Source: Wolfiporia cocos (taxonomy: Eukaryota; Basidiomycota; Agaricomycetes; Polyporales; Phaeolaceae). From it: DNA of 64,000 bases. The stretch covers positions 3,658,001 through 3,722,000 of the forward strand of contig JACCLO010000001.1 of NCBI GenBank assembly GCA_029448655.1. The letters are read 5' to 3'. Positions 11,590 to 23,337 of this stretch are shown one piece after another (position 1 is the stretch's first letter; each line of letters starts with the position of its first letter). The position numbers and the translations under genes are program-made. The notes under the pieces were generated by a model. That model made no database searches. It was not told where the DNA came from and saw only the letters and a list, made by a program, of their open reading frames with translations.

Positions 11590-14500
11590 ATGGACGACCC
11601 TCACTCCAGGTGCGTCGCACCTTCGTCATCTCTAATGATGATTCCCACTCAGATGTCCGGAAGACCCATCTCCCTCCGTAGCAGCATCGTCCGCTTTTGA
11701 GGAGGATGAACTGATGGACGATGACGAACAGACATCCGTGGCCGCCAGGAAGAGGAAACCAAGCTCGGACGCGATCGATCGTGACGGTTCTCCTGGGACG
11801 AGCTTTACTCCAAAGAAATCCAGACTTGCTTCTGACTCCGGCAAAGGGACGTCAACGCAGGCCATTTCAGCTGAGCGTGCGTCCACCATACCGGTTCAAC
11901 CAAGAGCAGGGGAGATCTTAACTTTTTTTCTAGCGTCCGTGTCAGCGGAATCGCCGCATATACTACCTGTTAGTCGACCGCCCCCTTTTGATGGTGATGT
12001 CTCTCGCAGCCAGAAGCAGGTTGCGCGCAAACGACCGCCGCAAAAGAAGCCGACAAAGCTGATCATAGAACCGGTGAATGCTTTCCCTTCACAACGCTCG
12101 CCGCCAGCCACACAGCCTCAACAACGGCCCGAAGGCGATAGCTCTCCTTCCTCGGCAGAGCAGACGCATCTTTTAAATCATGCAGTCCGACCTAGGCCTC
12201 TCACGGCGTCCCCTGTTAAGCCACTAGCAGGATCCATACCGGCATCAACCAGAATAGCAATCGCTGGATCGCCTCGCAGGCCGCTTATACTTACCGCATC
12301 TGCCAAGCCGCACCGCGCTCCTCCAGCACCGCAGCCGGTCGCTTCCCCTTCAAAACATCTAGACATCCCTTCGAGGACAGCCAAAGTAGGGCAGGGCCAG
12401 GAGTCAGCATCAGTATCTAGATTGTCAGCTCCCAGGCCATCTTCGCTTTCCACCCCACGCAGGCAACACCAGTCCCCGTCTGCGTCACAGCCGGTAGCAT
12501 CTACCTCCCGAAGGCCGACATCGCCTGTTGCATCCTCTTCAAGACTTGCAAACACGCCCTTGGAGATAGCGAAGAGGCGCCAGAGTGACGATGCTCGCAT
12601 GTCAACGTCTTCCTCGGACATGCCGGACACTATGGAGATCATCAGGAAATTCGAGAAGGTACACTCTGTGAGTCCGGTGAAGGTTATTCCGAACAAGAAC
12701 GCGCATAATAGAGACGGGCCAGGCGGTATGAAACACTTGACAGTTGCCTGTGAGACGTTTTTGATGATCGAATATGTCAGACTTTCTACCAGGAAAGAAA
12801 AAGAAAAAGATAAACAGGCAACATGTACCTGTGCCACAACTGTTGTCAAACTCAACCGGTAGATGGAGCTAAAGTATGTTGGTTAAGAGAAGCTAATCGT
12901 TTTCCAGGAACACAGGCTCGTCGGAAGTCGAAGGCCTCAGAGGCGGATGTCATAGAAATATCTTCCGACGATGATCCCCCTCCTTCCCAACGGCCGCCAC
13001 TCAGTCAATGTGAGTGTTGTTTCCTTCGCCATATTCCTTCATGTCCACATTCTGCGCTGTTAGCGAGGTCACACCGAAGATCGAGTCCATACGACCCGCC
13101 CTCGGACGTGATCAGCATCACTAGCAGCGAAGACGAGCGTCGCGCGAACGCGCGTGTGAAGCAGGTATTACGATACGATGCAGATGGCTCGATCCTCATC
13201 GATGACGAGGATGAGGTGGACGCTGCAGCAGATGCTTCGTCGCAAAATATGCTCGCTCAGACCGACTCGGTGCATGCAGCTAGCGCAAAAAGCGATGTGC
13301 ACGCGCAAGATAGACTTGCGCCAACTGGTGATTTCCCTGATGATCAGCCTGAAGATGTAGATCAACCCGGATTATGGGAGGATGCGGAGCCTACAGAGGA
13401 TGTGCCCATTCCAGAAAACCCAGCTGACAGATCGGGCGTAATCTCTACGGATCGTGTCGACGCTCCCGCCCCTGAGACAGCAGCGCCACAAAATGATCCC
13501 CCTCTAGCAGTAGTCAGCACGGACATACTTCCTGCTGTCCGGGCAGCCGAAGCTCAGGGAGAAAAGATGCAAAAGCTCCCTGTTAATCTTGTTGATTCAC
13601 CGGAGCCACCACAGATGGATCACGGCGATTCAATCCTCCCGGAGATCGCAGCTCAGTCCTCTCTTGGCTCAGATGTGTCAAAGCATGATCACTATGAGGG
13701 TAAAGCTACTGTCGCGGAGGGGGCTATATCCATTCCATTCGTCAATGCAATGTATGAAGGTGGACTTCGAGCCGTGAACGCAACACCCAATCGAGTCATT
13801 GCTGAGGAGGAACAAGTAGATGATGTTGTGGGCGCGCCCCATGTCTTGTGCGATGAGCCTGACTCGTTCGACGAGCTTGACTATCTCAATAGGTCTCCCT
13901 CCGTGGTTTCCGAGGTAGGCCCTGAAGCCACGACCACTATTGAAGGCCCCATGCAAGAGCTCAATCTCAATCGAAAGTCAAGCGAACAGCGTAACGTCAT
14001 TGCTGACGAAAATGGTTCACCCGCTGGTGGGTTTACGAGCAGCATATCTGTTGAATCAACCTCATCTGCATCAAATAGCACCTGCCACCGCAGAGGAGCA
14101 CGTTGCCTCTACGTCTCTGAATACACTAGATGCTGATTTAGCGAAGTCCGCGGATTCTCAGCTGCAAATATCTTCAGAAATACAAGAATCGGCTGAGCAG
14201 CCGCCCACTGTCGATGTGGTTGAGCAGCTCGCATTGCAGATGGCTACAGCAGTCGAGGCTGAGTCGTTGCATGTGCTCATAACCCCTGTTGTCGACACCA
14301 TCCGATCAATACCGCTTGACCAAGGAGCCAAAGGCGAGACCACCCCCAGTATCACGACTATATCCTTGGCAGTCGAAGACAAAGCGCCTGATGGTCGGCC
14401 AGTCGGAAGCCCTGTATCTCCCACACTATTTCATGCATCGCGCCATGTTCGCCATCGATCTCTCTACGGTGGACGCGAGGGGTTCTTCAAGGATGTGTAT

Positions 14501-17452
14501 CGGCAGCGGAGAGGGAGCCAGTTGTCGACGACCAGTCATCGGGGCTCGCCTTCTTTAGTCCCATCATCCTCATCCAAGGGTAAGGAACGCGCAATGTCTT
14601 CGCGGGATGCACCTCTTCCCCCTCCAGAGCATAACGAGTCCTTCGAAGACATCGTTACCAACGTAGGCACTCCTGCCCCCCAACTCACGGGACTACCTGT
14701 TAGCGCTGTGAGCGAGGACGACACCGACGGCTCAAATCTTGAGCTCATGTATCCCGAAAGTTCCTCGAATTCGGAAGCCCCACTCTCTGCATCGCCTGAT
14801 ATTACATCGCCGGTGAACAGCGCAGGTATACAGGATATCGTGATGTTTGAGGCAAGCGAATCTAGCACGCAGGAGATTTGTGATGCTCCCTCTTCTGTGC
14901 CGATGGACTCCTCTCGTCTCCCCGGTCCGGTTGAAGGGGAACCCGCAATCATAGAATATGAGCCGACCCTTCGGAATGAACAATATCCGTTGATTAGGTT
15001 TGATACTGTTGAGCATCAAGACGATGCTCTCGCTCCATCTCGAAAAGAGGTGTCAACATCCTTGAATTCGGTATGAAATTTGATTGTGTTTTGTCTTGCA
15101 ATTTCTCATGCTGGCTGTAGTTGGATTACAAAGGCAACGCGATTCATACGGGCTTGCGAGATGCACGGAATGCTGGCCTTCCATTGCTGTCTCCAGGAAC
15201 ATCCTTAGTAGAAGTGCTGAACTCGTTACCCAGCTTGCCCAAGAAACAAGCTACCAGTAGTCATGAACAGCTCAAACCACAGGGCACCCACCGCCCAGAA
15301 AGCACTGCTAAGCAACAGCCTGTGCAACAGCCGGAGATCATCGATCTTACGCTTGACACAGACGGCGAAGATACCATTCTTCCGAAGGAAGTGCCTGTTG
15401 CACAAATCGGGGAGACATCTGTCCCGGCACCCGACTTAGGTTTGCTACACGCCGCGCCTCCCAGCAATACAAGTGCAGGTGCGATGACTATTGTGGATCG
15501 CCGAGAAATGCAGGAGTGTCCCAGGGCTGAGATCAAGCCGTCGGGCGATGTAGATGGTACCAGCACTTCACAAATGACCAAAGTTGAGGAAATGGTTATC
15601 GACGTCAATGCGGAGACATCTCTACAAGCGCCGCATCCTCCCGCATCCTTTGCCGAATCAACCTCCGCATCGCCCGAGGATGCTCAAATCGCACGTCCTG
15701 ATGCTTCCCTAGACGAGCATGACGATGACGAGGAGCAGCAGACTGTATCATATCTGCGCGATGCTGAAGATGAGGTGAGGAGAGCACAAATATGCCAATG
15801 CATCACCCTAATGCAAATATAGATTCCGGGTCCACAGTCAAGTACTGCCTTGTTTCTTACAAGGCGAGTGTTGCGATCAAGTACCACGTCCCGAAGCACA
15901 TCTGTGGCTCAGCAACTCCGCCGGTCTTCGCGCCGATCAGCAAGTACAGCAAGTTCCTCGCTTGGGCTCCCAGATCCGGCACAAGATCCCAATCTGCCCT
16001 TGATCGAACCTCGCGTCGTTTCCCCAGACAATCAGCATGATACTTCGAATGATGAACAGTCGTTGCTCGCTTTAGTGGCTGAGAAATGTGGTTTGAAGGA
16101 GATGACGTGGGAGAATGCACGCGAACGTCTGAGAAAGGAGTATGCTGACGTTTATGCTCGAGCCTCGGAAATCCCCCACGAGTTACAGGATCGTATTAAT
16201 GCGTTACCGCTATACGCCCGAAGAGCGGGCAACATGCAGGTCCAGATATTCGAGGCAGCTATAGTGGAAAACACCGCGGATGATGAGCCTGAAGCACCGC
16301 ACATACGGATCATCAACGATATTGACGATGAACTAACTCCTCCCTACGAGTTCCATTATTCAAACCTCATGTGGCACGGAGAAGGCGTCCCCAAACCGGA
16401 CTGGGAGAATCTCCAGGGATGTGCTTGCGATGGGCCCTGCGATCCGTTCTCCAAGACGTGCTCATGCGCTATTCGCCAACGCCAGTACACCAAAGAGGCG
16501 ATAGGTTTCCAGTATGATGCAAAAAAGCGATTGCGTAGCCCCGACTACCCAATTTTCGAATGCAACGACATGTGCGGGTGTTCCGATGCATGTAGAAACC
16601 GAGTGCGTTGCTTGGGTGCCATGACTATTATGCGTGCTAACGCAATTGAGTACAGGTTGTACAACAGGGCAGAAAATGCGCCATCGACATCCGCAAAACA
16701 GAGAAGAAGGGTTGGGGTCAGCGCTCAAACCTATTTATTAGCAAGACATATTGTTAACTCCAAGCAGGGGTCTTTGCAGGTCCAAAGAAGATTCCATCAA
16801 ATACATACGTTGGGATCTACGCCGGCGAATATTTGACTGACGCAGAAGCGGAGGAGCGTGGACGGTCAGCGAATGCACACACAGTTCAAATTCCGCATCT
16901 TGGTTAATTTTCTGATTACAGACTATACAACCATTTCGGCAGGACCTACTTGTTCGACTTAGATTTCTGGCATCTTCACCAAGGTAGCGAAGACTGGGAA
17001 AACCTCTACAGCGTCGATGCTTTTCATGCAGGGAATGTAAGTATTGTGGGAATTCTGGTAAAGAATGACTTTAACTCAGTTTATGCAGTTCACACGATAT
17101 TTGGTATGTCTCGCAATACATATGCTGCTGGCATGCATACAAATTTTGTCACAGAACCATAGTTGCGACCCGAACTGCAAGATCGTTCCATGCTATATCA
17201 ACGAGGCAAATGTTGACAAACCACTCCTAACTATTTTCACCTGCCAAGATGTGCATCCTGGAGAGGAGCTGTGTTTCTCTTACTTTGGGGAGATGGTCGA
17301 TGACGAGGAGATTGAAAAGGTCTGTCGGTCTATGAGTGAGGTCAGGTGCAGTGCTTACTTTTCTACAGGACAAATCACGCAATTCCAACGATGCTGTATA
17401 CATACCATGTCAATGCGGGACAAAGAAATGTCGAGGTAGAATGTGGACATAG
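11590..17452 (+). CDS. SUV39/Clr4-type histone H3K9 methyltransferase with very long N-terminus
   Basis: Fourteen exons were assembled: 11590-11609, 11653-12725, 12781-12858, 12908-13009, 13064-14026, 14079-15070, 15121-15774, 15823-16602, 16656-16716, 16768-16864, 16922-17036, 17089-17103, 17155-17319 and 17369-17452. They give 1,732 residues. The catalytic part is C-terminal. A pre-SET nine-cysteine zinc cluster starts at GCACDGPCDPFSKTCSC (about residue 1,493). The SET domain has WGVFAG, IYAGEYLTDAEAEERG and the NHSCDPNC substrate/cofactor motif, and the post-SET is CQCGTKKCRGRMW. This order is that of SUV39H/Clr4/DIM-5, which methylate H3K9 to make heterochromatin. The first about 1,290 residues are Ser/Pro/acidic and look disordered. 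They contain SUMO-interaction-like motifs VIEISSDDD, VISITSSEDE and IIDLTLDTDGED. No chromodomain was seen. The first exon is the least certain; an ATG at 11714 in the same frame is the conservative alternative. Confidence 0.88.
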
Positions 17453-17588
17453 CCGGTGGCAGTGCATTGGGCCTGCAGTTGATCTATCTTACAACTCAAA
17501 TGGTACCATCATACATCTAGGATCCACCCATCCAAGTAATATTGTCCGCTATCGCGTATATCCATGACATGCTAGAGCTATCTATATT

Positions 17589-19779
17589 TTACAAGCTACT
17601 GCCTGGTGCTTCCGGCCTACCGGACCATGGTATTCCACTGTTCTCTTCAACCTCCCATCTTCGAAGAGCGTCTTCATCCCAGATCTTGTCTGACGTGTCT
17701 CCAGATGGTTTCAGGAACGTTTGCCCCTTGAGTTCTGCAGGCAGGTAGTCGTTCGTCACGGGATGTCTACAGCATCAACTCAATTGCTATTTTGACACCA
17801 CCGCCACTCTAACGCGACGTACACATATTCCGGATTATAGCAATATCCCCGAGCATATCCAAGCTCTTTCATGAGGCCCGTCGGTGCATTGCGCGCCGGC
17901 AGGGGGACGGGGAGCGTCGGGTCCTTCTTTGCGGCCGCTTCCGCTCGGTTGTAGGCCTCGTATGAACGTGTCGATTTTGGTGCCTCGCTGAGGTACGAAA
18001 CTAGGTGCGCTAGGTTGATGCGGCATTCGGGCATTCCGATTACCTGGCACGCTTGGAATGTAGCCATTGCCTGCGAAGACTCATTAGCAGGTGCGATCTT
18101 TGAGGGTGAGTAGCGGGGGCGCACCAAAGGCAGTGCGTGATTGTCCGCCAGGCCGATGTCCTCGCTCGCACATACAACCATCCGGCGCGCGATGAACAAT
18201 GGGTCCTCGCCCGCAGTGAGCATGCGCGCGAGCCAGTACAGCGCCGCGCTGCCCTGGCTGCCGCGCACGCTCTTGTGCAAAGCGGATATCATGTCGTAGT
18301 GGCTGTCGCCCGTGCGATCGTACGAGGTCGAGACACTGCGGCGGAGCGCGTCGAGCAGCGCTTCCGGGTCTGCGTCGCGGGGCGCGGAAAGGACGAGCTC
18401 GAGCAGCGAGAGTGCCGTGCGCGCATCCCCTGCAGAAAGGGAAACGAGCGAAGAGAGAAGCTTCGGTGTGAGCTGCGGATAGGCGGGGAAGGGCCCCGCA
18501 GTGGAGGGTGGTGGCTGCTGCGAGGATTGTGTCTCAGAGAGACACTCTTCAATTTCAGGTTGAGAGCTAGGAATGTCTGTGTCGGTGTCGTCGTCGATAT
18601 CCTCATCAGGTCTTTTCGCCGATTCTGCAGGTGGAGAGACGCGTTCGACCGCTTGCATGACAATTTTGTTGATATCTTCATCGGTAAGACGCTCCAGCAC
18701 GAAGACGCTAAAGTGCAGCTGAGCACGCTGAGGATGGTAGATGACTCACGGCTCACCGACAACGGCTGACCAGCGCGCTTGTCAGCTTGAAGGATGGATT
18801 CTCGGTTGTTGCACCTATGAGCTACTCACAGCAATTTGGTGCATGTTCATGGGAACAACGCGTTATACTCACCTGCAGCTGGCCTTTCTCCAAGAACGGG
18901 AGAAATATGTCCTGCTCACATAAGCGCGGAGCAAGGTAACTAGGAGGAACACAGACCTGTTGCGCTTTAGTGAAGCGATGTATTTCGTCAAGAAAGAGGA
19001 TGGTTCGCCTGCTCGCACTAAGTTTCGACGTGCAGACCAAGTTCTGCGCGATGAACCCACCGACCAGTGAGCGAGAGGAGCCCCTTCGCATCATCCACGA
19101 TGTCTCGCACTTCGGCAATACCAGAATCGGTAGCGCTCAATTCCTTGAACGCAGCGTCAGTGCGCCGCGCCAGCAGCCGGGCCAAAGTTGTCTTTCCGCA
19201 TCTGCAATGTTTGCTGTTTCGTCTGTATCTAGCTATAGTGCCGCTGCGTGCGACTCACCCCGGAGGCCCCCAGAAGATCATGCTGCCTGTGACGCCCGTG
19301 TTCAGCAGGCGCATGAGTAGCGAGCCCGGACCTGTCAAGTGAGGCTGTCCGACGAATTGCTCGAGCGATGTCGGGCGCAGTCGCTCTGCTAATGGTGCGG
19401 CCGACTGAAGACGCGACATCATGGTGGTATTGGACTTGGCTTTTTTGAACGGGCCAGGCTGCAGGTCTTCCGCATCGGGGCGTTTAAGCGGATTGGCGTG
19501 TTTTGAGGACGATGCAGCGTGCGTTGGCGTGGACGGTCTCTCTTCAATGTGCGCGGTTCTGCTGGTTGGCGTGAACAGCGACGCGATGGACGGCTGTATT
19601 TTGGGTTGTGACCGCGACGACGACGCGAACCGGAAGAATAATTTTGGAGTGGACGGGGTCTCTGCACAATTATTGTCCAAGTGGGCGTTGATATCGCTTT
19701 GTTGTACTTGACGGGAACAGACAGGGCTGTACGTGAGCTGATGAGCGGGGCCGCTGGTTATCCGCATAGCGCGTACCAT
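17589..19779 (-). CDS. MGS1: Mgs1/WRNIP1 AAA+ ATPase (replication fork maintenance)
   Basis: Minus-strand exons are 19779-19259, 19201-19061, 19008-18957, 18911-18873, 18821-18757, 18707-18125, 18070-17823 and 17766-17589, giving 608 residues. Mgs1/WRNIP1 binds ubiquitinated PCNA and DNA polymerase delta at stalled forks. The Walker A motif is GPPGCGKTT, Walker B is [10 protein letters not shown] and sensor 1 is [11 protein letters not shown]. The C-terminal MgsA-like part has [10 protein letters not shown] and [11 protein letters not shown], ending with the [12 protein letters not shown] block that is only recovered by splicing to the last exon. Near the N-terminus a UBZ4-like ubiquitin-binding finger reads [21 protein letters not shown], but the expected first zinc cysteine is Ser. 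The start is uncertain; an ATG at 19862 could supply an upstream exon. The gene is convergent with the methyltransferase gene (136 bp gap). Confidence 0.9.
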
Positions 19780-20097
19780 GTCACTGCAGGGCTCTATGAG
19801 GCTGCCTCACAGTGCTCGGTATAATCTCACCTGTGCTCGCTTGCTTACTCATTGTGTGTGGTGGGTCGCAGGCGGGAAAGAGACGCGACTGGCGGCGATC
19901 GTTAACGCGAGAACGCGTCTGTCACGTGCGCTGCCGCGGCGAGTGTCGATCGCGTCGCGCGGCGATGAACAAACAGTGGCTATCATCGTTCGCCCGCTCA
20001 GGGGCTGCGACCCTCGACTTGCCATCGTGTGCCTTGTCGTTCCCTACAAATATGCTCGCGTCGCTATCATGGCCAGCACCAGTCGCCCAGCGTCGAC
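19780..20097. promoter_or_regulatory. Divergent intergenic region, MGS1 / peptidase copy A
   Basis: The 318 bp between two divergent start codons hold a CACGTG (E-box type) hexamer at 19923-19928. A possible upstream coding exon of MGS1 starts at 19862 on minus. No gene was found. Confidence 0.35.
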
Positions 20098-20943
20098 ATG
20101 TCTCCCACCGCCGTCCCTGAGAACGCCCTGCGCGTATTGATCACTGGCTACGGGGTGCGTGCATCTACAATGCTGTAGTGCTCGAGCTGACCGCCAGCAG
20201 CCCTTCCGCACGTTCAAGCTGAACCCCTCCTGGCTCGCCGTGAAGCCGCTGCACAACACCGTCCTCCACACCGACGCGCAGCGCCCGGTCCACATCACCT
20301 CTCTCGAGGTCCCCACGACATACGACGCCGTGCTCTCAGTAGCCCCGGGCATTCACGCCCGCCCGCCTGTACTCCCCGCGCCCGCCGACCCTGCGCTCGC
20401 CCTCGCGCCGCCGCCGCCCGAGGGGTACAACTTTGTCGTGCACGTCGGCGTCGTGAGCCGCAGCGGCACCCCCATCCGCATGGAGCAGCGCGGGCGGAAG
20501 TTTGGCTATGACCAAGAGGACGCGGAGGGCCGGCTGTGCCCCATCGTTGGTGACGGCGAACAACCGATCAGAGGGTTTGGCGAGGGGTATGAGGCATTCC
20601 CCGAGGAGCTGTGGACGTCGGTGGACTGCCCCGCGCTCGTCCAGCACCTGAAGGAGGGCGGGCTGCAGGTACGCGTTCTTCTGTCCCTGCCACTGGATGA
20701 GGCGCTGATGGCGGCATGTAGCACGTCACCCTGTCGACGGACGCGGGCCTGTACCTCTGCGAGTTTATCAACTACTGCTCGATGGCCGAGTCGCGGCGCG
20801 CGGCGGCGAAGGGCGGGAAGTACACGCCGACGCTGTTCGTACACATCCCGCCCGTTGGCGAGCCGCTGAGCACGGAAGAGGTCTCGGACGCGCTGAGGAA
20901 GACGATCGCGTGGGTGTGTGGTCGGCTGCCGTTGAGTGTGTGA
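20098..20943 (+). CDS. Pyroglutamyl-peptidase I-like cysteine peptidase, copy A (family C15)
   Basis: Exons 20098-20154, 20201-20668 and 20722-20943 encode 248 residues. The fold and order of motifs are those of pyroglutamyl-peptidase I, which removes N-terminal pyroglutamate from peptides in the cytosol. The N-terminus RVLITGYGPFRTFKLNPSW is the family signature, split by an intron exactly before PF. All three catalytic positions are recognisable: Glu in MEQRG, Cys in TDAGLYLCEF and His in LFVHIPP. The start codon follows a short upstream region and gives a normal length. Copies B and C next door share the same intron positions, so the cluster arose by local duplication. GC content at third positions is high in all three. 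Confidence 0.82.
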
Positions 20944-21064
20944 TGAGGCGCGTTTGACGACCCCCTGTTGGTCGACATCTCGTACAAAGGGTAGTAGGTG
21001 TGCATTGCTCCATGGGTGATATATAGTACATTCCAGCATCGAGTCCTCGACAATGGGCACATTC

Positions 21065-21891
21065 TCACTGGCTGCATATCCAAGCAATGATCTTCCCCAG
21101 CGCGTCGGTCGCATCTGGGGTGCTTATAACATCGGTGTCCGGAACGTGCACGAACAGCACAAGGGTGCTCTTCTCGTGTGTCACCGCGGTGCGCTGCGCC
21201 TCCGCGAGCGAGCAGTAGTTGATGAACTCGCAGAGGTACAGGCCCGCATCGATGGAAGTGTACACCTTCTGCAGCACGCGTCGGTAAATTACTAAGACAA
21301 GCGACTAACAGGCGCACCTCGACGCCCTCCCCCTTCAGGTACCCAGCCAGCTTCTCACAATCTACAGACGTATAGAGCTCATTGGGAAACTCCTCATAGC
21401 CGCCACCAAAGCCGCGCTGCGGGGGGATCGTCCCGTCGACAACCGGGCACAATTCCCCATCCGCGTCCTCGAATTCGTACGCATACTTGCGGCCGCGCTG
21501 CTCGAGACGCAGGCCCGGCGCGCCGCCTGCCACGCCGACGTGCACGACGAGATCGTAGCCATCTGCCGGGGGCGGGGGCGCATCGGCGGCAGGCGGCAGG
21601 ACGGGCGGGCGTGCGTGCAGGCCGGGCACGATGCGCAGGACGGCGGCGTACGAGGTGGACACCTCGAGCGCGGTGATGTGGATCGCGCGCGGGGCGGTGG
21701 AGGAGAGGGTGTGTGCGGTGGTGTCGTGAAGCGGGCGGACGGCCTGCCAGGAGGGATTCACGGGGTAGCCACGGAAGGGCTGCGCGTCCGACGGCAGTGC
21801 GCGTTAGTCGGGGCAGAGATTGTCAGTCTGGGACGCTCACGCCGTAGCCTGTGATGAGAACGCGGAGGGCGTCGGGAGGGAGGGCGGGCAT
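21065..21891 (-). CDS. Pyroglutamyl-peptidase I-like cysteine peptidase, copy B
   Basis: Minus-strand exons 21891-21841, 21779-21318 and 21268-21065 encode 238 residues. The N-terminus is RVLITGYG spliced to PFRGYPVNPSW. Catalytic residues are Glu in LEQRG, Cys in IDAGLYLCEF and His in LFVHVPD. Both introns sit at the same places as in copies A and C. It is convergent with copy A (stop codons 121 bp apart) and divergent from copy C (345 bp between starts), so one duplication also inverted the gene. Probably a functional soluble peptidase; substrate range is unknown. Confidence 0.82.
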
Positions 21892-22236
21892 CGGTGGGAG
21901 GAGGCGGGAGACGACAGCAGGCCCGCGCGTTCGTCGATAGTCGCGACTAGAGCGGCGAGGGCGACACGCGGCGAGGGCGACACGCGGCGAGAGCGACACG
22001 CGGTGAGGGCGACACGACGCGCTGCACGCGACGCGGGCGGCCGTCACGTGGGTCGCTGCAGCCGTCACGCAGAGTCACACTGGGGCCCGTTGCAGGCACC
22101 GAGACCATTATCATTATTAGCGTCAAGTAAATGCGGCGTGTAGGGTAGTGCGAAACCCCGTGACCATGTAAGAGACTCTTCGTCACGCATCACGCAAGCT
22201 CTCCTGGACCCTCTCCCCCTCCAGTCTCTGTGCACG
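21892..22236. promoter_or_regulatory. Divergent intergenic region, peptidase copies B and C
   Basis: These 345 bp lie between the two start codons. Apart from the 16-bp tandem repeat at 21953-22017 and a very GC-rich left half, no element was identified. Confidence 0.35.
21953..22017. repeat. Short tandem repeat, about 16-bp unit, four copies
   Basis: The unit GGCGAGGGCGACACGC recurs about four times with single-base changes in the divergent promoter region of peptidase copies B and C. It lies 62 bp upstream of the copy B start codon. Confidence 0.75.
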
Positions 22237-23337
22237 ATGACGGCGATTCCTGCGATCCCAGTAGAAAACTGTGAGATCGACCCCAACGCCATCCGCGTCC
22301 TCCTCACTGGTTTTGGCGTATGTTCCCGCCGTGCCCTCCGCGGCACCTGCACTGACCGCCCTCGCGCACGCGCCCTCCCAGCCCTTCTACAAGTTCAACG
22401 AGAACCCCTCGTGGCTCGCCGTCAAGCCCCTGCACAACACCGTCCTCTACACCGATCCCTCCGTCGATGCCCTCCCCAGTGACGAGCACGCCATGATCAC
22501 CGACGAGGTCGAGCAGGCCGTCGTCAATGCCGCCCCCCAGCAAATACACATAACCGCCCTCGAGATCCCTGTCTCCTACCAGGCCGTTCTCCAGACCGTC
22601 CCCGGTTTCCACGCCCGCCCCCCCGTCCTCCCCGACCTCGGCCCTGACGTCCCCCCGCCCCCGCCGACCGGGTACGACTTTATGTTCCACGTCGGCGTCG
22701 CCGGTCGCGGCCCCCTCCGCATGGAGAAGCTCGCGCACAAGAATGGCTACCGCATGAAGGACGCGGACGGCCTCTACGCTCCCGTCGTGCCCCTCAAGGA
22801 GGGCCCCCGCGACGACACCATTCCCGAGGTCGAGCGCATGGAGCAGTTCCTCGGCGTGGTTCCTGCCACTATCGTACACGGTCCAACCGGCGGCGAGGGC
22901 GGCACAGACGGCGTCGAAATCCCGCCTAACCGCGGCTTCGGCAAGGGCTACGAGAGCTTTCCGGAGGAAATCCACACCGACATCGACGTCGCGAAGCTCA
23001 TCCACCACCTGAAGGAGTCCGGGATTGAGGTACGTCCGTCTGCCCTGCCCCGCCATGTGCCGCGTGCGTGCGTCGTTCACCGTACTTGCAGCAAATATAC
23101 TCTTCCATGGACGCGGGCCACTACATCTGCGACTTTGTCTTCTACTGCTCACTTGCCGAGTCGAGGCGCGGGACCACGCGGCAGGACAAGTTCGTTGAGA
23201 AACGCGCCACGCCCTCCAAGACCACACCTGTTCTGTTCATGCATTGTCCGCCTGTCGACCAGCCGTTCACCACCGAGGAGGTCACCGACGCGATCAAGAA
23301 GGTCGTCCTGTGGGTATGCAGCCGCTTGCACGAGTAG
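22237..23337 (+). CDS. Pyroglutamyl-peptidase I-like cysteine peptidase, copy C, longer form
   Basis: Exons 22237-22317, 22382-23029 and 23092-23337 encode 324 residues, about 75 more than its neighbours. The start MTAIPAIP leads into RVLLTGFG spliced to PFYKFNENPSW, the family N-terminus. Catalytic candidates are Glu in RMEKLAHK, Cys in MDAGHYICDF and His in LFMHCPP. The extra length lies in three insertions relative to copies A and B: after LYTDP (acidic, residues about 55-80), around the GGEGGTDG stretch near residue 215, and in the C-terminal third (RQDKFVEKRATPSK). It may have a different substrate or partner from A and B; that is inference. Confidence 0.8.

Noticed and set aside
12178..12855. 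225-codon open frame on the minus strand
   Set aside because: It lies opposite the disordered Ser/Pro-rich exon of the methyltransferase gene; low-complexity coding sequence often leaves the other strand open, and the product has no recognisable domain.
16656..17452. A frameshifted or broken SET domain
   Set aside because: Apparent frame changes are all resolved by GT-AG introns of about 45-60 bp, and every conserved SET and post-SET motif is recovered.
21953..22017. CRISPR-like repeat array
   Set aside because: The units are contiguous with no spacers, and the DNA is fungal nuclear.
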